A DNA stretch of 64,000 nt from Nocardia sp. NBC_00565 (GCF_036345915.1 NZ_CP107785.1:3100001-3164000), one strand, 5' to 3'; positions 35,256 through 44,499 are shown, counted from the stretch's first letter. Notes: generated by a model not told the origin, from the sequence alone. A program made the numbers and translations.

Positions 35256-36422
35256 TCAGACCAACGTGTCGTCGACGTACAACCCGAACGCCCCCCTGCC
35301 GACCAATGCCAACGAGGATTCGACATCGTTTGCCGCGTGCGCACTGCCGGTATGGGCGTCACGCCAGGCCCGCTCGATCGGGTCGCCACTGCGCCGCGCC
35401 ATCCCGCCCGCGGCCGCGAAAACCAGATCGATCGCCCGCACCGAACGCTCCGTGCCGCACACCTGATCCCGACGGGCACGCAACCGCAGCTCCATCGGGA
35501 TGTCCTCGCGCCGACGCGCACATTCGTACAGGTCGCGGATGTTGCGAACCAGCTGCAAGGCGGCCGCGTCCACCTCCGACGCGGCGCGGGCGGCCGCGAC
35601 CTGGGTGAACTGGTCGGAGGTGAGACTGCCCCCACCGAAACTGAGCCGGTTGCGATCACGCATGCGCGCCAAGAACGTCTCCAGGCAGCCTTCGGCCAGA
35701 CCGATGATCGGCGCGGTCATCGCGTAGCTGAACATCGTGCCGAACGGCAACCGATAGAGCGGGCCGGAGTTCAGCTTCTGCCCCGGTCCGCGCCGGAGTG
35801 CGACATCGTAATTCCGCAATGTCCGATACTCCGGGACGAACACCCGATCGGCATGCAGGTCGTCGCTGCCGGTGCCACGCAAACCGACGACATCCCAGAC
35901 GTTCTCGATGCGGTAGTCCGCACGCGGCACCAATGCGGTGGCGATCTCCACCGGCTGTCCGTGGTCGGCCATGACGACGCCACTGAGCAACGCCCACGAC
36001 GCATGCGTGCATCCGGAAGCCGAGCGCCAGTGTCCGCTGAGCTCGTACCCGCCTTCGACCGGAACCAATCTTCCGACCGGCGCGTACGACGAACAGATCA
36101 GCGTGTCGGCGCGAGCGGACCACACATCCTGTTGTGCGCGCTCATCGAAAAGCGCCACGTGCCATGGGTGTACTCCGAGTACCGAGGCCACCCACCCGGT
36201 GGAGCCGCAGACACCCGCGATGGCCCGGACGACGTCGTAGAACCGAATCGGATCGGTCTCCAGCCCGCCGCACCACTTCGGTTGCAACATCCGGAAGACG
36301 CCCACGTCGATCAGCTCGGTCATCGTCGAACCCGATATTTCCCCGGCCACATCGACACCCGGCGCCCGTTCGGCCAATCCTGGCAGCAGCCCCCGAACCG
36401 CCGCGGCCACATCATCGTCCAT
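35256..36422 (-). CDS. HsaA-like flavin-dependent monooxygenase oxygenase component (copy 2)
   Basis: The 388-residue protein has the acyl-CoA-dehydrogenase fold of class D two-component hydroxylases and follows mycobacterial HsaA in detail: FRMLQPKWCGGLETDP, GSTGWVASVLGVHPWHVALFD, WRSASGCTHASWALL, VVGLRGTGSDDL, RAWRDAHTGSAHAAND. Such enzymes hydroxylate phenols using reduced flavin supplied by a reductase. ATG at 36422 begins the similarity; upstream in-frame sequence to 36572 does not match. It is the last gene of the operon that starts with the extradiol dioxygenase, 88 bp after the flavin reductase. Confidence 0.88.
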   Translation of the reverse strand: MDDDVAAAVRGLLPGLAERAPGVDVAGEISGSTMTELIDVGVFRMLQPKWCGGLETDPIRFYDVVRAIAGVCGSTGWVASVLGVHPWHVALFDERAQQDVWSARADTLICSSYAPVGRLVPVEGGYELSGHWRSASGCTHASWALLSGVVMADHGQPVEIATALVPRADYRIENVWDVVGLRGTGSDDLHADRVFVPEYRTLRNYDVALRRGPGQKLNSGPLYRLPFGTMFSYAMTAPIIGLAEGCLETFLARMRDRNRLSFGGGSLTSDQFTQVAAARAASEVDAAALQLVRNIRDLYECARRREDIPMELRLRARRDQVCGTERSVRAIDLVFAAAGGMARRSGDPIERAWRDAHTGSAHAANDVESSLALVGRGAFGLYVDDTLV

Positions 36423-36510
36423 ACGACTAATCGTGCGCCCTGACGAGCGCGCGCGATCACGTACCCCCGGACCGAGACGCACGGCGCTCGGCCGGGGGTT
36501 CGCCAGGTTG

Positions 36511-37074
36511 CTACCAGCCGACGAGCCGGTCCAGCAACAGGGTCGCGGTCGAAAGGTAGTCGCCGTACCCACCGCGGAAGAACAGCAGCGGGGTCTTCAC
36601 GGTCTCGGCGCGAAGATCGTGCACCCGCCCGATGACCAGAACGTGGTCACCGATCTCCACGGCTTGCTCGATCGTGCAGTCGACCCACGCGACTATTCCT
36701 TCGAGCAGTGGGTTGCCCAGCGGCGACGGTTCCCAGGTCACGCCGTCGAACCGGTCGGATCCCCTGGTCGCCATCCGCCGCGACACGTGTTCCTGGTCGC
36801 CGGCGAGCGCGTTGGCACAGAAGCGCTCGGCGGCTCGGATCCGTTGCAGGGTGCTGGACGAGCGGTCCGCCAGGAAGGACACGAGCGGCGGTTCGAGGGA
36901 GACCGAGGTGAAGGTGCCGACGACCATGCCGTGCGGTTCTCGATCGTCCTGCATGGTGGTGATCGCGACCACGCTCGTAGGAAAGTGGCCGAGCACATCG
37001 CGGAACCGACGCCCGGTGATCGCATCCTGCGCAGCCCCACCGTCCCCATTCTCCGACGAACGGATGTCGCCCAT
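36511..37074 (-). CDS. Flavin reductase component (HsaB-like)
   Basis: The 187-residue protein is a flavin reductase of the HpaC/HsaB family: FRDVLGHFPTSVVAITT, GMVVGTFTSVSLEPPLVSFL and CANALAGDQEHVSRR. It makes reduced FMN or FAD for class D hydroxylases. It sits between two HsaA-like oxygenase genes and could serve both. ATG at 37074 is chosen; another at 37083 is three codons upstream, and the spacing to the preceding gene is only 12 bp. Confidence 0.9.
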   Translation of the reverse strand: MGDIRSSENGDGGAAQDAITGRRFRDVLGHFPTSVVAITTMQDDREPHGMVVGTFTSVSLEPPLVSFLADRSSSTLQRIRAAERFCANALAGDQEHVSRRMATRGSDRFDGVTWEPSPLGNPLLEGIVAWVDCTIEQAVEIGDHVLVIGRVHDLRAETVKTPLLFFRGGYGDYLSTATLLLDRLVGW

Positions 37075-37086
37075 CCGACCCACCTC

Positions 37087-38277
37087 CTAGATCAGGACCT
37101 GCATCGGCGGCGGCAACTCCAGGCCCATGGCGGCCAAGGCATTCGCGTGATAGGCGACGCCGGGAACGTGGATCATGTGCGAGAGTCCCGCGTGCGCGTC
37201 CCGCCACATCCGCTGCAGCGGGTTGTCCCGCCGGATCGCGTTGCCGCCCGAGCGCGCGAAGATCTCGTCCAGGGCCGACACCGCCCGCCAGGCACAGCGA
37301 ACCTGATTGCGGCGGACATTGGACCGGTCCTCGATGCTCGCGGGCGCACCGGACTCGAGCTTGTCGTAGAGCCGGCTGATGCCGTCGATCAGCTGCACCC
37401 GGGCCGCATTGATCTCCGAGGCCGCTTCACCGGCGGCGTAGAGAACATACGGATCGTCCTTCACCTGCACGCCCGTCACGGCGACCCGATCGCGCTGCTG
37501 GCTCAGGTGCAGCGCCAGCGCACCCTCGCAGATCCCGATGACCGCCGCGGTGATGCCGAGCGGGAACATCGCCGCGAAGGGCAGTTTGTACAGGGTCTCG
37601 GTGAGCCCGATGCGTTCAGCGGCGGCCCCGGCCTGGACATCGGACTGGTTGATCACCCGATGCTCAGGAAGGAACGCCTCGCTGACGACGACATCCTTGC
37701 TGCCGGTGCCCGACAGGCCGATCACGTCCCAGGTGTCGTCGAGAACGGGCGCGTCCGACCGCGGCAGCACCACGTGCAGCACGTTGATCGGCTGCGCGGG
37801 CTTACCCTTGCCGTCGCCGAGCAGCGCGCCGAGGAAGTTCCACTCGCAGTGGTCCGATCCCGACGAGAACGGCCAACGCCCGCTCAGCTTGTATCCACCC
37901 GCTACCGGATCCGCGATACCGTTCGGCATATAGGGCGAGGCGATCCAGGCGTCCGGGTTCGTGCCCCAAACCTCCTGTGCCAGACGGGGATCCATCTGAG
38001 CCAGCTCCCACGGGTGGACGCCGACCACACCGCACACCCAACCGGCTGCCCCGTCATAGCGGGCGACCGCCATCACCGCTTCCGCGAAGTCCCGCGGATG
38101 CGCGGTGTAGCCGCCGTACTCCTTGGGCTGCAGGAGGCGGATCACGCCGGCCGACTTGAGCAGCTCGACGCTCCTGTCGCTCAGCTTGCCGAGCTTCTCG
38201 TTCTCCTCGGCGAGTCCGGCCAGTTCCGGCCCGAACTCCTCGATGCGGTCGACTACTTCGTGCGCCACGTCGAGCAC
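37087..38277 (-). CDS. HsaA-like flavin-dependent monooxygenase oxygenase component (copy 1)
   Basis: The 396-residue class D hydroxylase component shows IRLLQPKEYGGYTAHP, GAAGWVCGVVGVHPWELAQMD, WPFSSGSDHCEWNFLG, IGLSGTGSKDVVV and MWRDAHAGLSHMIH. It differs clearly from copy 2 around the substrate pocket (SDHCEW against CTHASW). Like HsaA or HpaB relatives, it would hydroxylate an aromatic ring or related acceptor with reduced flavin. It is directly upstream of the reductase gene. Two oxygenase components with one reductase suggest two successive or alternative hydroxylations. Confidence 0.87.
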   Translation of the reverse strand: MLDVAHEVVDRIEEFGPELAGLAEENEKLGKLSDRSVELLKSAGVIRLLQPKEYGGYTAHPRDFAEAVMAVARYDGAAGWVCGVVGVHPWELAQMDPRLAQEVWGTNPDAWIASPYMPNGIADPVAGGYKLSGRWPFSSGSDHCEWNFLGALLGDGKGKPAQPINVLHVVLPRSDAPVLDDTWDVIGLSGTGSKDVVVSEAFLPEHRVINQSDVQAGAAAERIGLTETLYKLPFAAMFPLGITAAVIGICEGALALHLSQQRDRVAVTGVQVKDDPYVLYAAGEAASEINAARVQLIDGISRLYDKLESGAPASIEDRSNVRRNQVRCAWRAVSALDEIFARSGGNAIRRDNPLQRMWRDAHAGLSHMIHVPGVAYHANALAAMGLELPPPMQVLI

Positions 38278-38393
38278 CTCCTACATACTTTGGGGAAATT
38301 GCCGCTGTGGCGGCAGAATTCGCTCATTGTCATTTCTTTGTCCAATCGACCACGCCGCGCTCTCCGCTGATCGGGAAGAGCGTGCGCGGTGCA

Positions 38394-39269
38394 TCACGCC
38401 TGCGCGACAGGCGTCTCCCGGGTCAGGAATTCCGTTGCGACCCGCTCGAAATCGGCTTTGCGCTCCACCTGCACCCAGTGCCCGCAGCGGGCGAAGGTGT
38501 GCAACTCGATGTCGGGCACCATCCGGTTCGCGAAGTGGGCCCCGTCGTAGGGGAGCATGCGATCGTCGCGACCCCACAGCATCAGGGTCGGGGTGGTGAA
38601 GGTCGCGGCCCGGGTCCACAGCGGGGTGTATGTCGCCTGCAGCTTCGGGTTGAGCAACGAGCCGAATATCGCTTTGGCTCGGTCCATCGCTCCATCGGCC
38701 GCTACCGCGCGCATGCGTTCGTCGACGAGTTCATCGGTGATGATGCTGTGGTCGTACAGCATCGCCTTCAGCCACTCGACCATGCCCTCCCGGGTCGGAT
38801 CGGCGATGAAGGCGAACAGTCGTTTGAAACCCTCACTGGGGTCCGGCGCGAACGTAGCCACCGACAGCCCACCGCCACCCATGGTGACCAACCGTCGCAC
38901 CCGGCCGGGTTCCAGCGCTGCCAGCTCCGCAGCGACGGCGCCGCCCATCGAGTTGCCGATGAAGCCGGCCGACTCGATGCCCAGATGGTCCATCAGCCGC
39001 GCGATCCAGCGAGCCGCGACGACGAAGTACATCTCGTCGATTTCGGGAAGCTGCGTGCCGCCGAAACCTGGCAGGTCGGGCATGATCGTCCGGAATCGCT
39101 CGGCGAACACCGGCAGGTTGTACCGGTAGTTCGCCCAGGCGCTGACACCGGGCCCCGACCCGTGCAGCAAGATCAGCGGCTCACCCTCGCCCGCCTCGTG
39201 ATAGGCGAACTCGAGCCCCTCGACGTCCTTCGTCACTCGCGTCGAGTCATAGGTCAATGCAGTCATCAT
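38394..39269 (-). CDS. Meta-cleavage product (C-C) hydrolase, HsaD/BphD-like
   Basis: The 291-residue alpha/beta hydrolase has LLHGSGPGVSAWANYRYNL, the nucleophile GNSMGGAVA (Ser107), WGRDDRMLPYDGA (Asp) and CGHWVQVERK (His), the standard signature of HsaD/BphD-type hydrolases that split ring-cleavage products. ATG codons at 39269 and 39266 both follow AAAGGGG; the frame extends to 39602 but there overlaps the dioxygenase. It lies between the extradiol dioxygenase and the HsaA-like gene, so the operon encodes hydroxylation, ring opening and C-C hydrolysis. Confidence 0.92.
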   Translation of the reverse strand: MMTALTYDSTRVTKDVEGLEFAYHEAGEGEPLILLHGSGPGVSAWANYRYNLPVFAERFRTIMPDLPGFGGTQLPEIDEMYFVVAARWIARLMDHLGIESAGFIGNSMGGAVAAELAALEPGRVRRLVTMGGGGLSVATFAPDPSEGFKRLFAFIADPTREGMVEWLKAMLYDHSIITDELVDERMRAVAADGAMDRAKAIFGSLLNPKLQATYTPLWTRAATFTTPTLMLWGRDDRMLPYDGAHFANRMVPDIELHTFARCGHWVQVERKADFERVATEFLTRETPVAQA

Positions 39270-39321
39270 CGTGCCCCTTTGCGGCAGGGTCGACGCGCCA
39301 CCAAGGGCTGTGCCGAACGGA

Positions 39322-40317
39322 TCATTCCTTGAGTCCCGCTGAAGGTGTCGTGGACAGGAACGCGCCGCCGGGGCCGACGTCCAGCGCCTCGCCGTACCAC
39401 GTCTGGCCGTACTGCAACTCGGGGATCTTCCACTCGATCGCCTGCCAGTCCGGATCGAAGATGTGGTATCCACCGGAGTACAGCTCGATGCGGTGGCCGG
39501 AGCCCGGATCGTGAATGTAGAGGTACATCGCCTGGCCGATGCCGTGCTTGCCCGGACCGTGGCCGTAATCGATATCGAGATCGCGGATCTCGTCCGCGGC
39601 ACGCAGGATGTCGTGATAGTTCTCGATATTGAAGGCGATGTGGTGGAACGCCCCGTTCTTCTCCTCGCCGTTCACGCCGATCGCGATGTCGTGCACCTGC
39701 GGCGTCACCGACAGCCAGGACGCCATGACGGTCTCCGGGAACTGCGGAATCATCGCGAACTCGCGGCGCTTGAAACCGAGCGCATCACGCAGCCAACCCT
39801 CGGCATGGTTCACCGTGCTGGGGCTGCACTGCACATTCAGATGGTCGAGGCGGCGTACACCGAATCCGCGCCGGCGCGAGCTGTTGCTCGGCAGCTTCGA
39901 GCGCAGGGATTCGGGCGCGGTCGGCTTCTCGATGTCGTAGTACAGCTCGAACGGGTGCTCACTGCCCGGCACCAGGAACCGGATGGCCTCGCCGCGGCCG
40001 GTTTCGTGACCGGCGGGCAGCTCGATCGTCTCGATCTCCTGCGCGGTCAGCTGCTGGTGGAACAGCTCGACGTCCTGCTTGCGCTGCACGCGGAAGCTGT
40101 AGGTGTTCACGCGCGCCTCGGACTGCTGGGTGAGCACGAGCGAGTGATGTACGAGCTCCTGGTATCCGCGCAGGTAGGCGACACCGTCGGCCTGCGAGAC
40201 GACCTCCATGCCGAGCAGATCGCGGAAGAATCCGAGCGAGCGCTCCAGGTCCGGCGTGCCGAGGTTGATTCCACCCGCGTGGGCGATCTGCGGCCCGGGG
40301 TCGTAGTCATGAGTCAT
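39322..40317 (-). CDS. Type I extradiol ring-cleavage dioxygenase (catechol 2,3-dioxygenase family)
   Basis: The 331-residue two-domain VOC enzyme has the Fe(II) triad in the C-terminal module: His159 in RRLDHLNVQ, His225 in FHHIAFN and Glu278 in GHRIELYSGGYHIFDPDW. It opens a catechol next to its hydroxyl groups with O2. ATG at 40317 starts MTHDYDPGPQI. It is the first gene of the operon running to 35.3 kb and is divergent from the IclR gene at 40586. IclR-type sites at 40388 and 40441 lie in the promoter. The longer body compared with HsaC (about 300 residues) and the KstD-like neighbour leave the substrate open. Confidence 0.92.
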   Translation of the reverse strand: MTHDYDPGPQIAHAGGINLGTPDLERSLGFFRDLLGMEVVSQADGVAYLRGYQELVHHSLVLTQQSEARVNTYSFRVQRKQDVELFHQQLTAQEIETIELPAGHETGRGEAIRFLVPGSEHPFELYYDIEKPTAPESLRSKLPSNSSRRRGFGVRRLDHLNVQCSPSTVNHAEGWLRDALGFKRREFAMIPQFPETVMASWLSVTPQVHDIAIGVNGEEKNGAFHHIAFNIENYHDILRAADEIRDLDIDYGHGPGKHGIGQAMYLYIHDPGSGHRIELYSGGYHIFDPDWQAIEWKIPELQYGQTWYGEALDVGPGGAFLSTTPSAGLKE

Positions 40318-40387
40318 ACGGGGCTCTCCTTTGAATCGATTGACCGACCGGAACGCTAGTTCGAGTAGCGCCCGTCACATCTCGGCC

Positions 40388-40404
40388 TTCCCGCACACCG
40401 GGAC
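40388..40404. promoter_or_regulatory. IclR-type site C upstream of the dioxygenase operon
   Basis: TTCCCGCACACCGGGAC matches TTTCCGCTCAGCGGGAC (43562) in 14 of 17 bases, 71 bp upstream of the dioxygenase start. A second partial copy, CCGAGACAGCGGGAC, is at 40441-40455. Confidence 0.5.
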
Positions 40405-40585
40405 AGGTTTGGACCGGGGTTCGGCGGCGGGCGTCGACATCCGAGACAGCGGGACCGATCGCGCCGATCTCGGTCGACTCACGGCACGATAAAGAGTCCA
40501 CCTATTTAGGGAATCCCCAGTCCAGCACGGTCTACAGCGAGATAAGCTGTCCGCTGTAGTTCGAGTCTCCGAAGGAGGCGCTGGC

Positions 40586-41479
40586 ATGGTCTCAGTGTTG
40601 AGAGATGGCGGGTTGAGTGGAAACCCGGAAGCGGCGGGGTTGCCCCCATCGATGGTGGAGCGGATGACGCTGATCATGGACGTCTTCGGCGGTCCACAGA
40701 CCCGTCTGACGCTCGAGGAAGTCACCGGCCGCACCAGCCTGCCCCGTTCCACGGCCCACCGGATTCTGGAACAGCTCGTTCGCCTGCGCTGGCTCGAGCA
40801 CAGCGCCAGCGGCTACGGCCTCGGACCCCGCGCCTTGGGGCTGGGTGGCCGCGAGGCCGGCCACGGCGCACTGCGCGCCGCGGCGTTTCCGCTGCTGCAC
40901 GCGCTCGCGGTGCGCACGGAGATGGTCGTGCATCTGGCCGTACTGGATGGAACCGATGTCTACTACCTGGACAAGTTCGGCGGCCGAGCCGCGGTCGAAG
41001 TTCCGTCGCGGGTCGGCGGTCGGGCACCCGCGCACTGCACGGCAGTCGGAAAAGCCATGCTGGCTTGGTTGCCCGCCGAACAGCTCGACATCCAATTGCA
41101 GGGCGCTCTCGATAAACGAACCACGCGCAGCATCGGCGACCTCGGCGTACTACATCATGAATTGAGCCGCATCCGGACCCGCAACGGCCTGGCCTTCGAG
41201 CGTGGTGAGTGTTATCCGCAGATCGCGTGCGTCGGTGTCGCGGTGCGCGGCCCGGATGGACCGATCGGCGCGATCTCGATAGTCGGCGACGCACAAGCAC
41301 CGCTCGAACGGCTGGCACCCCTGGTCGCCAACACCGCGCACGCGATATCCGAGAAGTTGCTGGGCGAGGACGCAGCGCAGAAGCCACGGGCACGCCAGGA
41401 TCCGACCCCGCCGCGCACCGCGCCGAGCGAGGCACTCGGACAACTCCTGGCAATGGGCGAGCGCGGCGAGTGGTTCTGA
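40586..41479 (+). CDS. IclR-family regulator 1
   Basis: The 297-residue protein has an N-terminal winged helix (VERMTLIMDVFGG, SLPRSTAHRILEQLVRLRWL) and a C-terminal IclR effector domain (DVYYLDKFGG, PSRVGGRAPAHCTAVGKAML, CVGVAVRGPDGPIGAISI). ATG at 40586 follows AAGGAGG. It is divergent from the extradiol dioxygenase operon and related to IclR 2 at 43719. It likely binds the TTCCGCTGAACGGGAC-like sites and answers to an aromatic acid or ring-cleavage intermediate, as IclR members often do. Confidence 0.9.
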   Translation: MVSVLRDGGLSGNPEAAGLPPSMVERMTLIMDVFGGPQTRLTLEEVTGRTSLPRSTAHRILEQLVRLRWLEHSASGYGLGPRALGLGGREAGHGALRAAAFPLLHALAVRTEMVVHLAVLDGTDVYYLDKFGGRAAVEVPSRVGGRAPAHCTAVGKAMLAWLPAEQLDIQLQGALDKRTTRSIGDLGVLHHELSRIRTRNGLAFERGECYPQIACVGVAVRGPDGPIGAISIVGDAQAPLERLAPLVANTAHAISEKLLGEDAAQKPRARQDPTPPRTAPSEALGQLLAMGERGEWF

Positions 41480-41515
41480 GTCCTCAAGTCCGGCCATGAC
41501 CTCGATCCGGCAGAG

Positions 41516-41568
41516 ATCCGACCGGGCCGAGCGAGGCCTCCGATGCCCCGAACCCGGCCCGGTCGGAT
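41516..41568 (+). terminator. Hairpin terminator after iclR 1
   Basis: A perfect 13-bp stem (ATCCGACCGGGCC at 41516-41528 with 41556-41568) lies 36 bp after the stop. Confidence 0.6.
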
Positions 41569-41571
41569 ATA

Positions 41572-41608
41572 GGAAGCACGATCCGCTAGTCCCATGGATC
41601 GTGCTTCC
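41572..41608 (-). terminator. Hairpin terminator after the KstD-like gene
   Basis: A perfect 13-bp stem (GGAAGCACGATCC at 41572-41584 with 41596-41608) and 11-base loop ends 3 bp before the minus-strand gene's stop. It may serve both converging genes. Confidence 0.7.
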
Positions 41609-41610
41609 CG

Positions 41611-43230
41611 TCATTTCGCGCTACCGAGGATGTCGAGTACCGCGAGATAGGCGAAGGCCAGCGATGAGCCGATCGGTGTGCCCGCACCCGGGTACACCCG
41701 CCCCGACATCGCGGCCATCGTGTTACCTGCCGCGTAGAGACCCTCGATCGGCTGACCATCCGCACGTACCACGCGCGCGTGCTCATCGGTCTTCAGCCCG
41801 CCCTTGGTGCCGATATCGGACAGCACGATGGTGGCGGCGTAGAACGGGCCCTGGTCCATCGGCTGCACCAGCGGATTCGGCCATTCGCTCGTGATCGGTA
41901 CCAGGTAGTTCAGCGTCGTCCCCGACGAAGCGTTCCCCGGCTCGTAGGAAAAGCCGACCACGTGCTGGAACATCTGGTCCCAGGGAGTCTCGCCGCGATG
42001 GAACCGTTCGTCGACGCCGCCCGGTGCGTAGCCGTTGAACTCCTCGACCGATTTCCGCAGGTTCTCCTGCGGTACACCGATCAGCTCGGCCAATTCCTCG
42101 AGCGTGTCGGCCTTCTTCAGCGCACCCGACTCGAACCACTCGGGTCCGACCGGCAGCTCCGGGTCGCCGCCGAAGCTGTCCCGGTCCAACTGTCGCTGAT
42201 CGAACACCCAATGGACGCGAGTGTGCTCGACACCGGTGGTCGTGTGCAGGCGGCGCATCTCGTGCCCGGCCCGATCGTAGGGCTGGATCTCGTTCATGAA
42301 GCGCTCGCCCGCACCGTTGACCCAGATCCCGCCGCGGGTGCCCGTGTGGAAGACGGGCAGGCCGTCGGGCTGTACGAGGCCCGGGACGTGCCACGCCTCG
42401 TCGAGCAGATCGGTGGCAGCACCGATCGCGGCCCCTGCCTGGATCGCGTCACCGGTGTTTTCCGGTGCGCCATGCGACCGCTCGCTGCTGGAGGCCACCC
42501 CGTGCTTCTCGCGCAGCTCGCTATTGCGTTCGAACCCACCGGCAGCCAGCAGTACGCCCCGGCTAGCGCGGATCGTGACCGGTTCGCCCTCGCTCACCGC
42601 TTGGACGCCGACGACCCTGCCGTCTTCGACGATGAGATTCTCCAGCGCGGTGTTGAGGCGGTAGGAGCCGTTGCCGGTCTCCACGAATGCCTTCAGTGCC
42701 CGGCCGATCAAGGCACGGCCGCCATTGAGCACGGGGCCTTCCTCGCTGCCCCAACGTTCTTCCGGGATGGAGCGCCGCACGAGCGCGGCGAGTTCCCCGA
42801 GTTCGGCGACCGAGACTGCGGGCGGAAAGATGGTGTGACCCGCGGGCGAGGCGCCAGGACTGGCCGCGAAGTATTCCGGCACCGGACTGTAGAAAAATGA
42901 CTGGAACAACGGGTTCTGCTCGAGTTCGTCGATCAGCTGCGTGCCCGCCTGCAAATAGGCGTCCTGCAGCGACTCCCGAGAGCTGTCCGCGACGACGCTG
43001 CGCAGGTAGGTCCTGGCATCCTCGACACCCTCGACGCCCGCCCGCGCCAGCGGGGCACTGCCGGGACACCATATGCCTGCCCCGGAATACGAGGTCGTGC
43101 CACCGAAGAGGGCGGTCTTCTCGATGACCAGAGTACGAAGGCCGCGGGAGGCGGCGACGTAGGCTCCGACCAGGCCACCACCTCCGGAACCGACGACCAC
43201 GACGTCGAAGGTTTCCTCGTCAGCGGGCAT
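41611..43230 (-). CDS. FAD-dependent dehydrogenase, 3-ketosteroid-delta1-dehydrogenase-like
   Basis: The 539-residue flavoprotein has the FAD motif DVVVVGSGGGGLVGAYVAAS, TLVIEKTALFGGTTSYSG, and C-terminal KGGLKTDEHARVVRADGQPI, GLYAAGNTMAAMSGRVYPGA and GTPIGSSLAFAYLA. This is the KstD/fumarate reductase-like group that removes hydrogens next to a ring ketone. The length matches KstD enzymes. ATG at 43230. It is divergent from IclR 2 with IclR-type sites between them. Steroid substrates are typical of the group but not proven here, because the rest of the canonical steroid cluster is absent. Confidence 0.87.
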   Translation of the reverse strand: MPADEETFDVVVVGSGGGGLVGAYVAASRGLRTLVIEKTALFGGTTSYSGAGIWCPGSAPLARAGVEGVEDARTYLRSVVADSSRESLQDAYLQAGTQLIDELEQNPLFQSFFYSPVPEYFAASPGASPAGHTIFPPAVSVAELGELAALVRRSIPEERWGSEEGPVLNGGRALIGRALKAFVETGNGSYRLNTALENLIVEDGRVVGVQAVSEGEPVTIRASRGVLLAAGGFERNSELREKHGVASSSERSHGAPENTGDAIQAGAAIGAATDLLDEAWHVPGLVQPDGLPVFHTGTRGGIWVNGAGERFMNEIQPYDRAGHEMRRLHTTTGVEHTRVHWVFDQRQLDRDSFGGDPELPVGPEWFESGALKKADTLEELAELIGVPQENLRKSVEEFNGYAPGGVDERFHRGETPWDQMFQHVVGFSYEPGNASSGTTLNYLVPITSEWPNPLVQPMDQGPFYAATIVLSDIGTKGGLKTDEHARVVRADGQPIEGLYAAGNTMAAMSGRVYPGAGTPIGSSLAFAYLAVLDILGSAK

Positions 43231-43365
43231 AGCTATCTCCTTGCTGCTTGTTTTCTCTTATTTCAGAACCACAGGTACAGACCGCCCGAAGCGAATCGGA
43301 ATCCCGATTCGCCCGGAGTTCGCCGATCGGCATCATCTGGTATGCGCATGGCCGATTCGACGGTG

Positions 43366-43382
43366 GTCCCGCTCACTGGGAC
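43366..43382. promoter_or_regulatory. IclR-type site C near the KstD-like gene
   Basis: GTCCCGCTCACTGGGAC is an inverted repeat (GTCCC-N7-GGGAC) sharing the CGGGAC-type arms of the other IclR-type sites. It lies 136 bp upstream of the KstD-like start. A separate palindrome, GTGACCTGGGTCAC, is at 43495-43508 in the same 488-bp divergent region. Confidence 0.4.
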
Positions 43383-43561
43383 GGCCCTCGATCGCTCGCC
43401 GGCGACGCGGCCCCGCGGCCCACTGAGCTGTAAGTCGACTTCAACGTCGTGTCGCATCACAGTTCTCCTCCGAATCTCACGTCCGCATCGTGTAGTGACC
43501 TGGGTCACGACGGGAGGGAGGACCCCAGTGTGATGGTTGCGGCTCCTCAATCACTGCCGGG

Positions 43562-43578
43562 TTTCCGCTCAGCGGGAC
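43562..43578. promoter_or_regulatory. IclR-type site C upstream of iclR 2
   Basis: TTTCCGCTCAGCGGGAC contains the palindrome CCGCTCAGCGG and lies 141 bp upstream of the IclR 2 start. It differs from the site at 45432 at two positions. Confidence 0.55.
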
Positions 43579-43718
43579 GCCGATGCGACCGATCGGAGGT
43601 TCACCTCGGTATGGTGCGCTAATTGAGTGCACTAATCGCCATCAGATCGGGCGCGAGTCCCCCATCATCGCCGCGCGAAACGAGGCACTCGACAGTCGGA
43701 AGCCAAGGAGGTCGAAAT

Positions 43719-44477
43719 ATGTCCGACGCCCCATCGAGGATGGTCGATCGAGTCGTCCTGATCCTGAACGTCTTCGAACGATCCACGGGCGCGCTGACGC
43801 TCGGGCAGATCAGCGTCCGGAGCGGATTGCCGACCTCCTCCGTCCATCGGATCCTGCAGCAGCTGGTGACCGCTCGCTGGCTCCAGCGCGACGATAACGA
43901 GTACACACTCGGCCTGCGGATGTTCGAAATGGGCAGTCTGGTCGGGCAGCGCCGGATCAGCGACGTCGCAAGGCCGTTCATCCAGGAGCTGTGCACGCGC
44001 ACCGGTCACGTCGTACACCTCGCCCTGCTCGATGAGCTGGACGTGGTGTACCTGGAGAAGGTCGGCGGCGCGCTCGCGAGCGAATTGCCGTCCCGAGTCG
44101 GCGGCCGCCTGCCCGCGCACTGTACGGCGGTGGGCAAGGTGCTGCTGGCCTACGCGCCGCAGCCGGTCCTCGACCGGTATCTCGCGAATGGTCTGCGCGG
44201 GCGAACCAGCGCGAGCATCACGACCGAGGCCGCCCTCGAGGCGGCGCTCCGCAAGATCCGCGACACCGGATACGCGATGGAAAGCGATGAGGCGGTACCC
44301 GGCGTCGCCTGTGTCGGAGCGCCGATCTTCGAGTACGGCAATGCGGTCGCGGCGCTGTCGGTCTGTGGACACCGCAAGCTGATTCGCGTCGACGACCTCA
44401 AACAACGGGTCATGTGGACGGCAGCCGAAATCTCGCGACGACTGACGGTGCCGGCGCGCCCGGTCGCTGTCGGCTGA
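43719..44477 (+). CDS. IclR-family regulator 2
   Basis: The 252-residue protein has the winged-helix region MVDRVVLILNVFERSTGALT then SSVHRILQQLVTARWL, and the effector domain LDVVYLEKVGG, PSRVGGRLPAHCTAVGKVLL and ACVGAPIFEYGNAVAALSV. ATG at 43719 follows AAGGAGG. It shares the effector-domain backbone with IclR 1 but is clearly diverged. It faces away from the KstD-like gene and is a candidate regulator of it and of the membrane-protein gene at 45.3 kb. Confidence 0.9.
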   Translation: MSDAPSRMVDRVVLILNVFERSTGALTLGQISVRSGLPTSSVHRILQQLVTARWLQRDDNEYTLGLRMFEMGSLVGQRRISDVARPFIQELCTRTGHVVHLALLDELDVVYLEKVGGALASELPSRVGGRLPAHCTAVGKVLLAYAPQPVLDRYLANGLRGRTSASITTEAALEAALRKIRDTGYAMESDEAVPGVACVGAPIFEYGNAVAALSVCGHRKLIRVDDLKQRVMWTAAEISRRLTVPARPVAVG

Positions 44478-44499
44478 CCGACCGGCATCCGCGATCACG

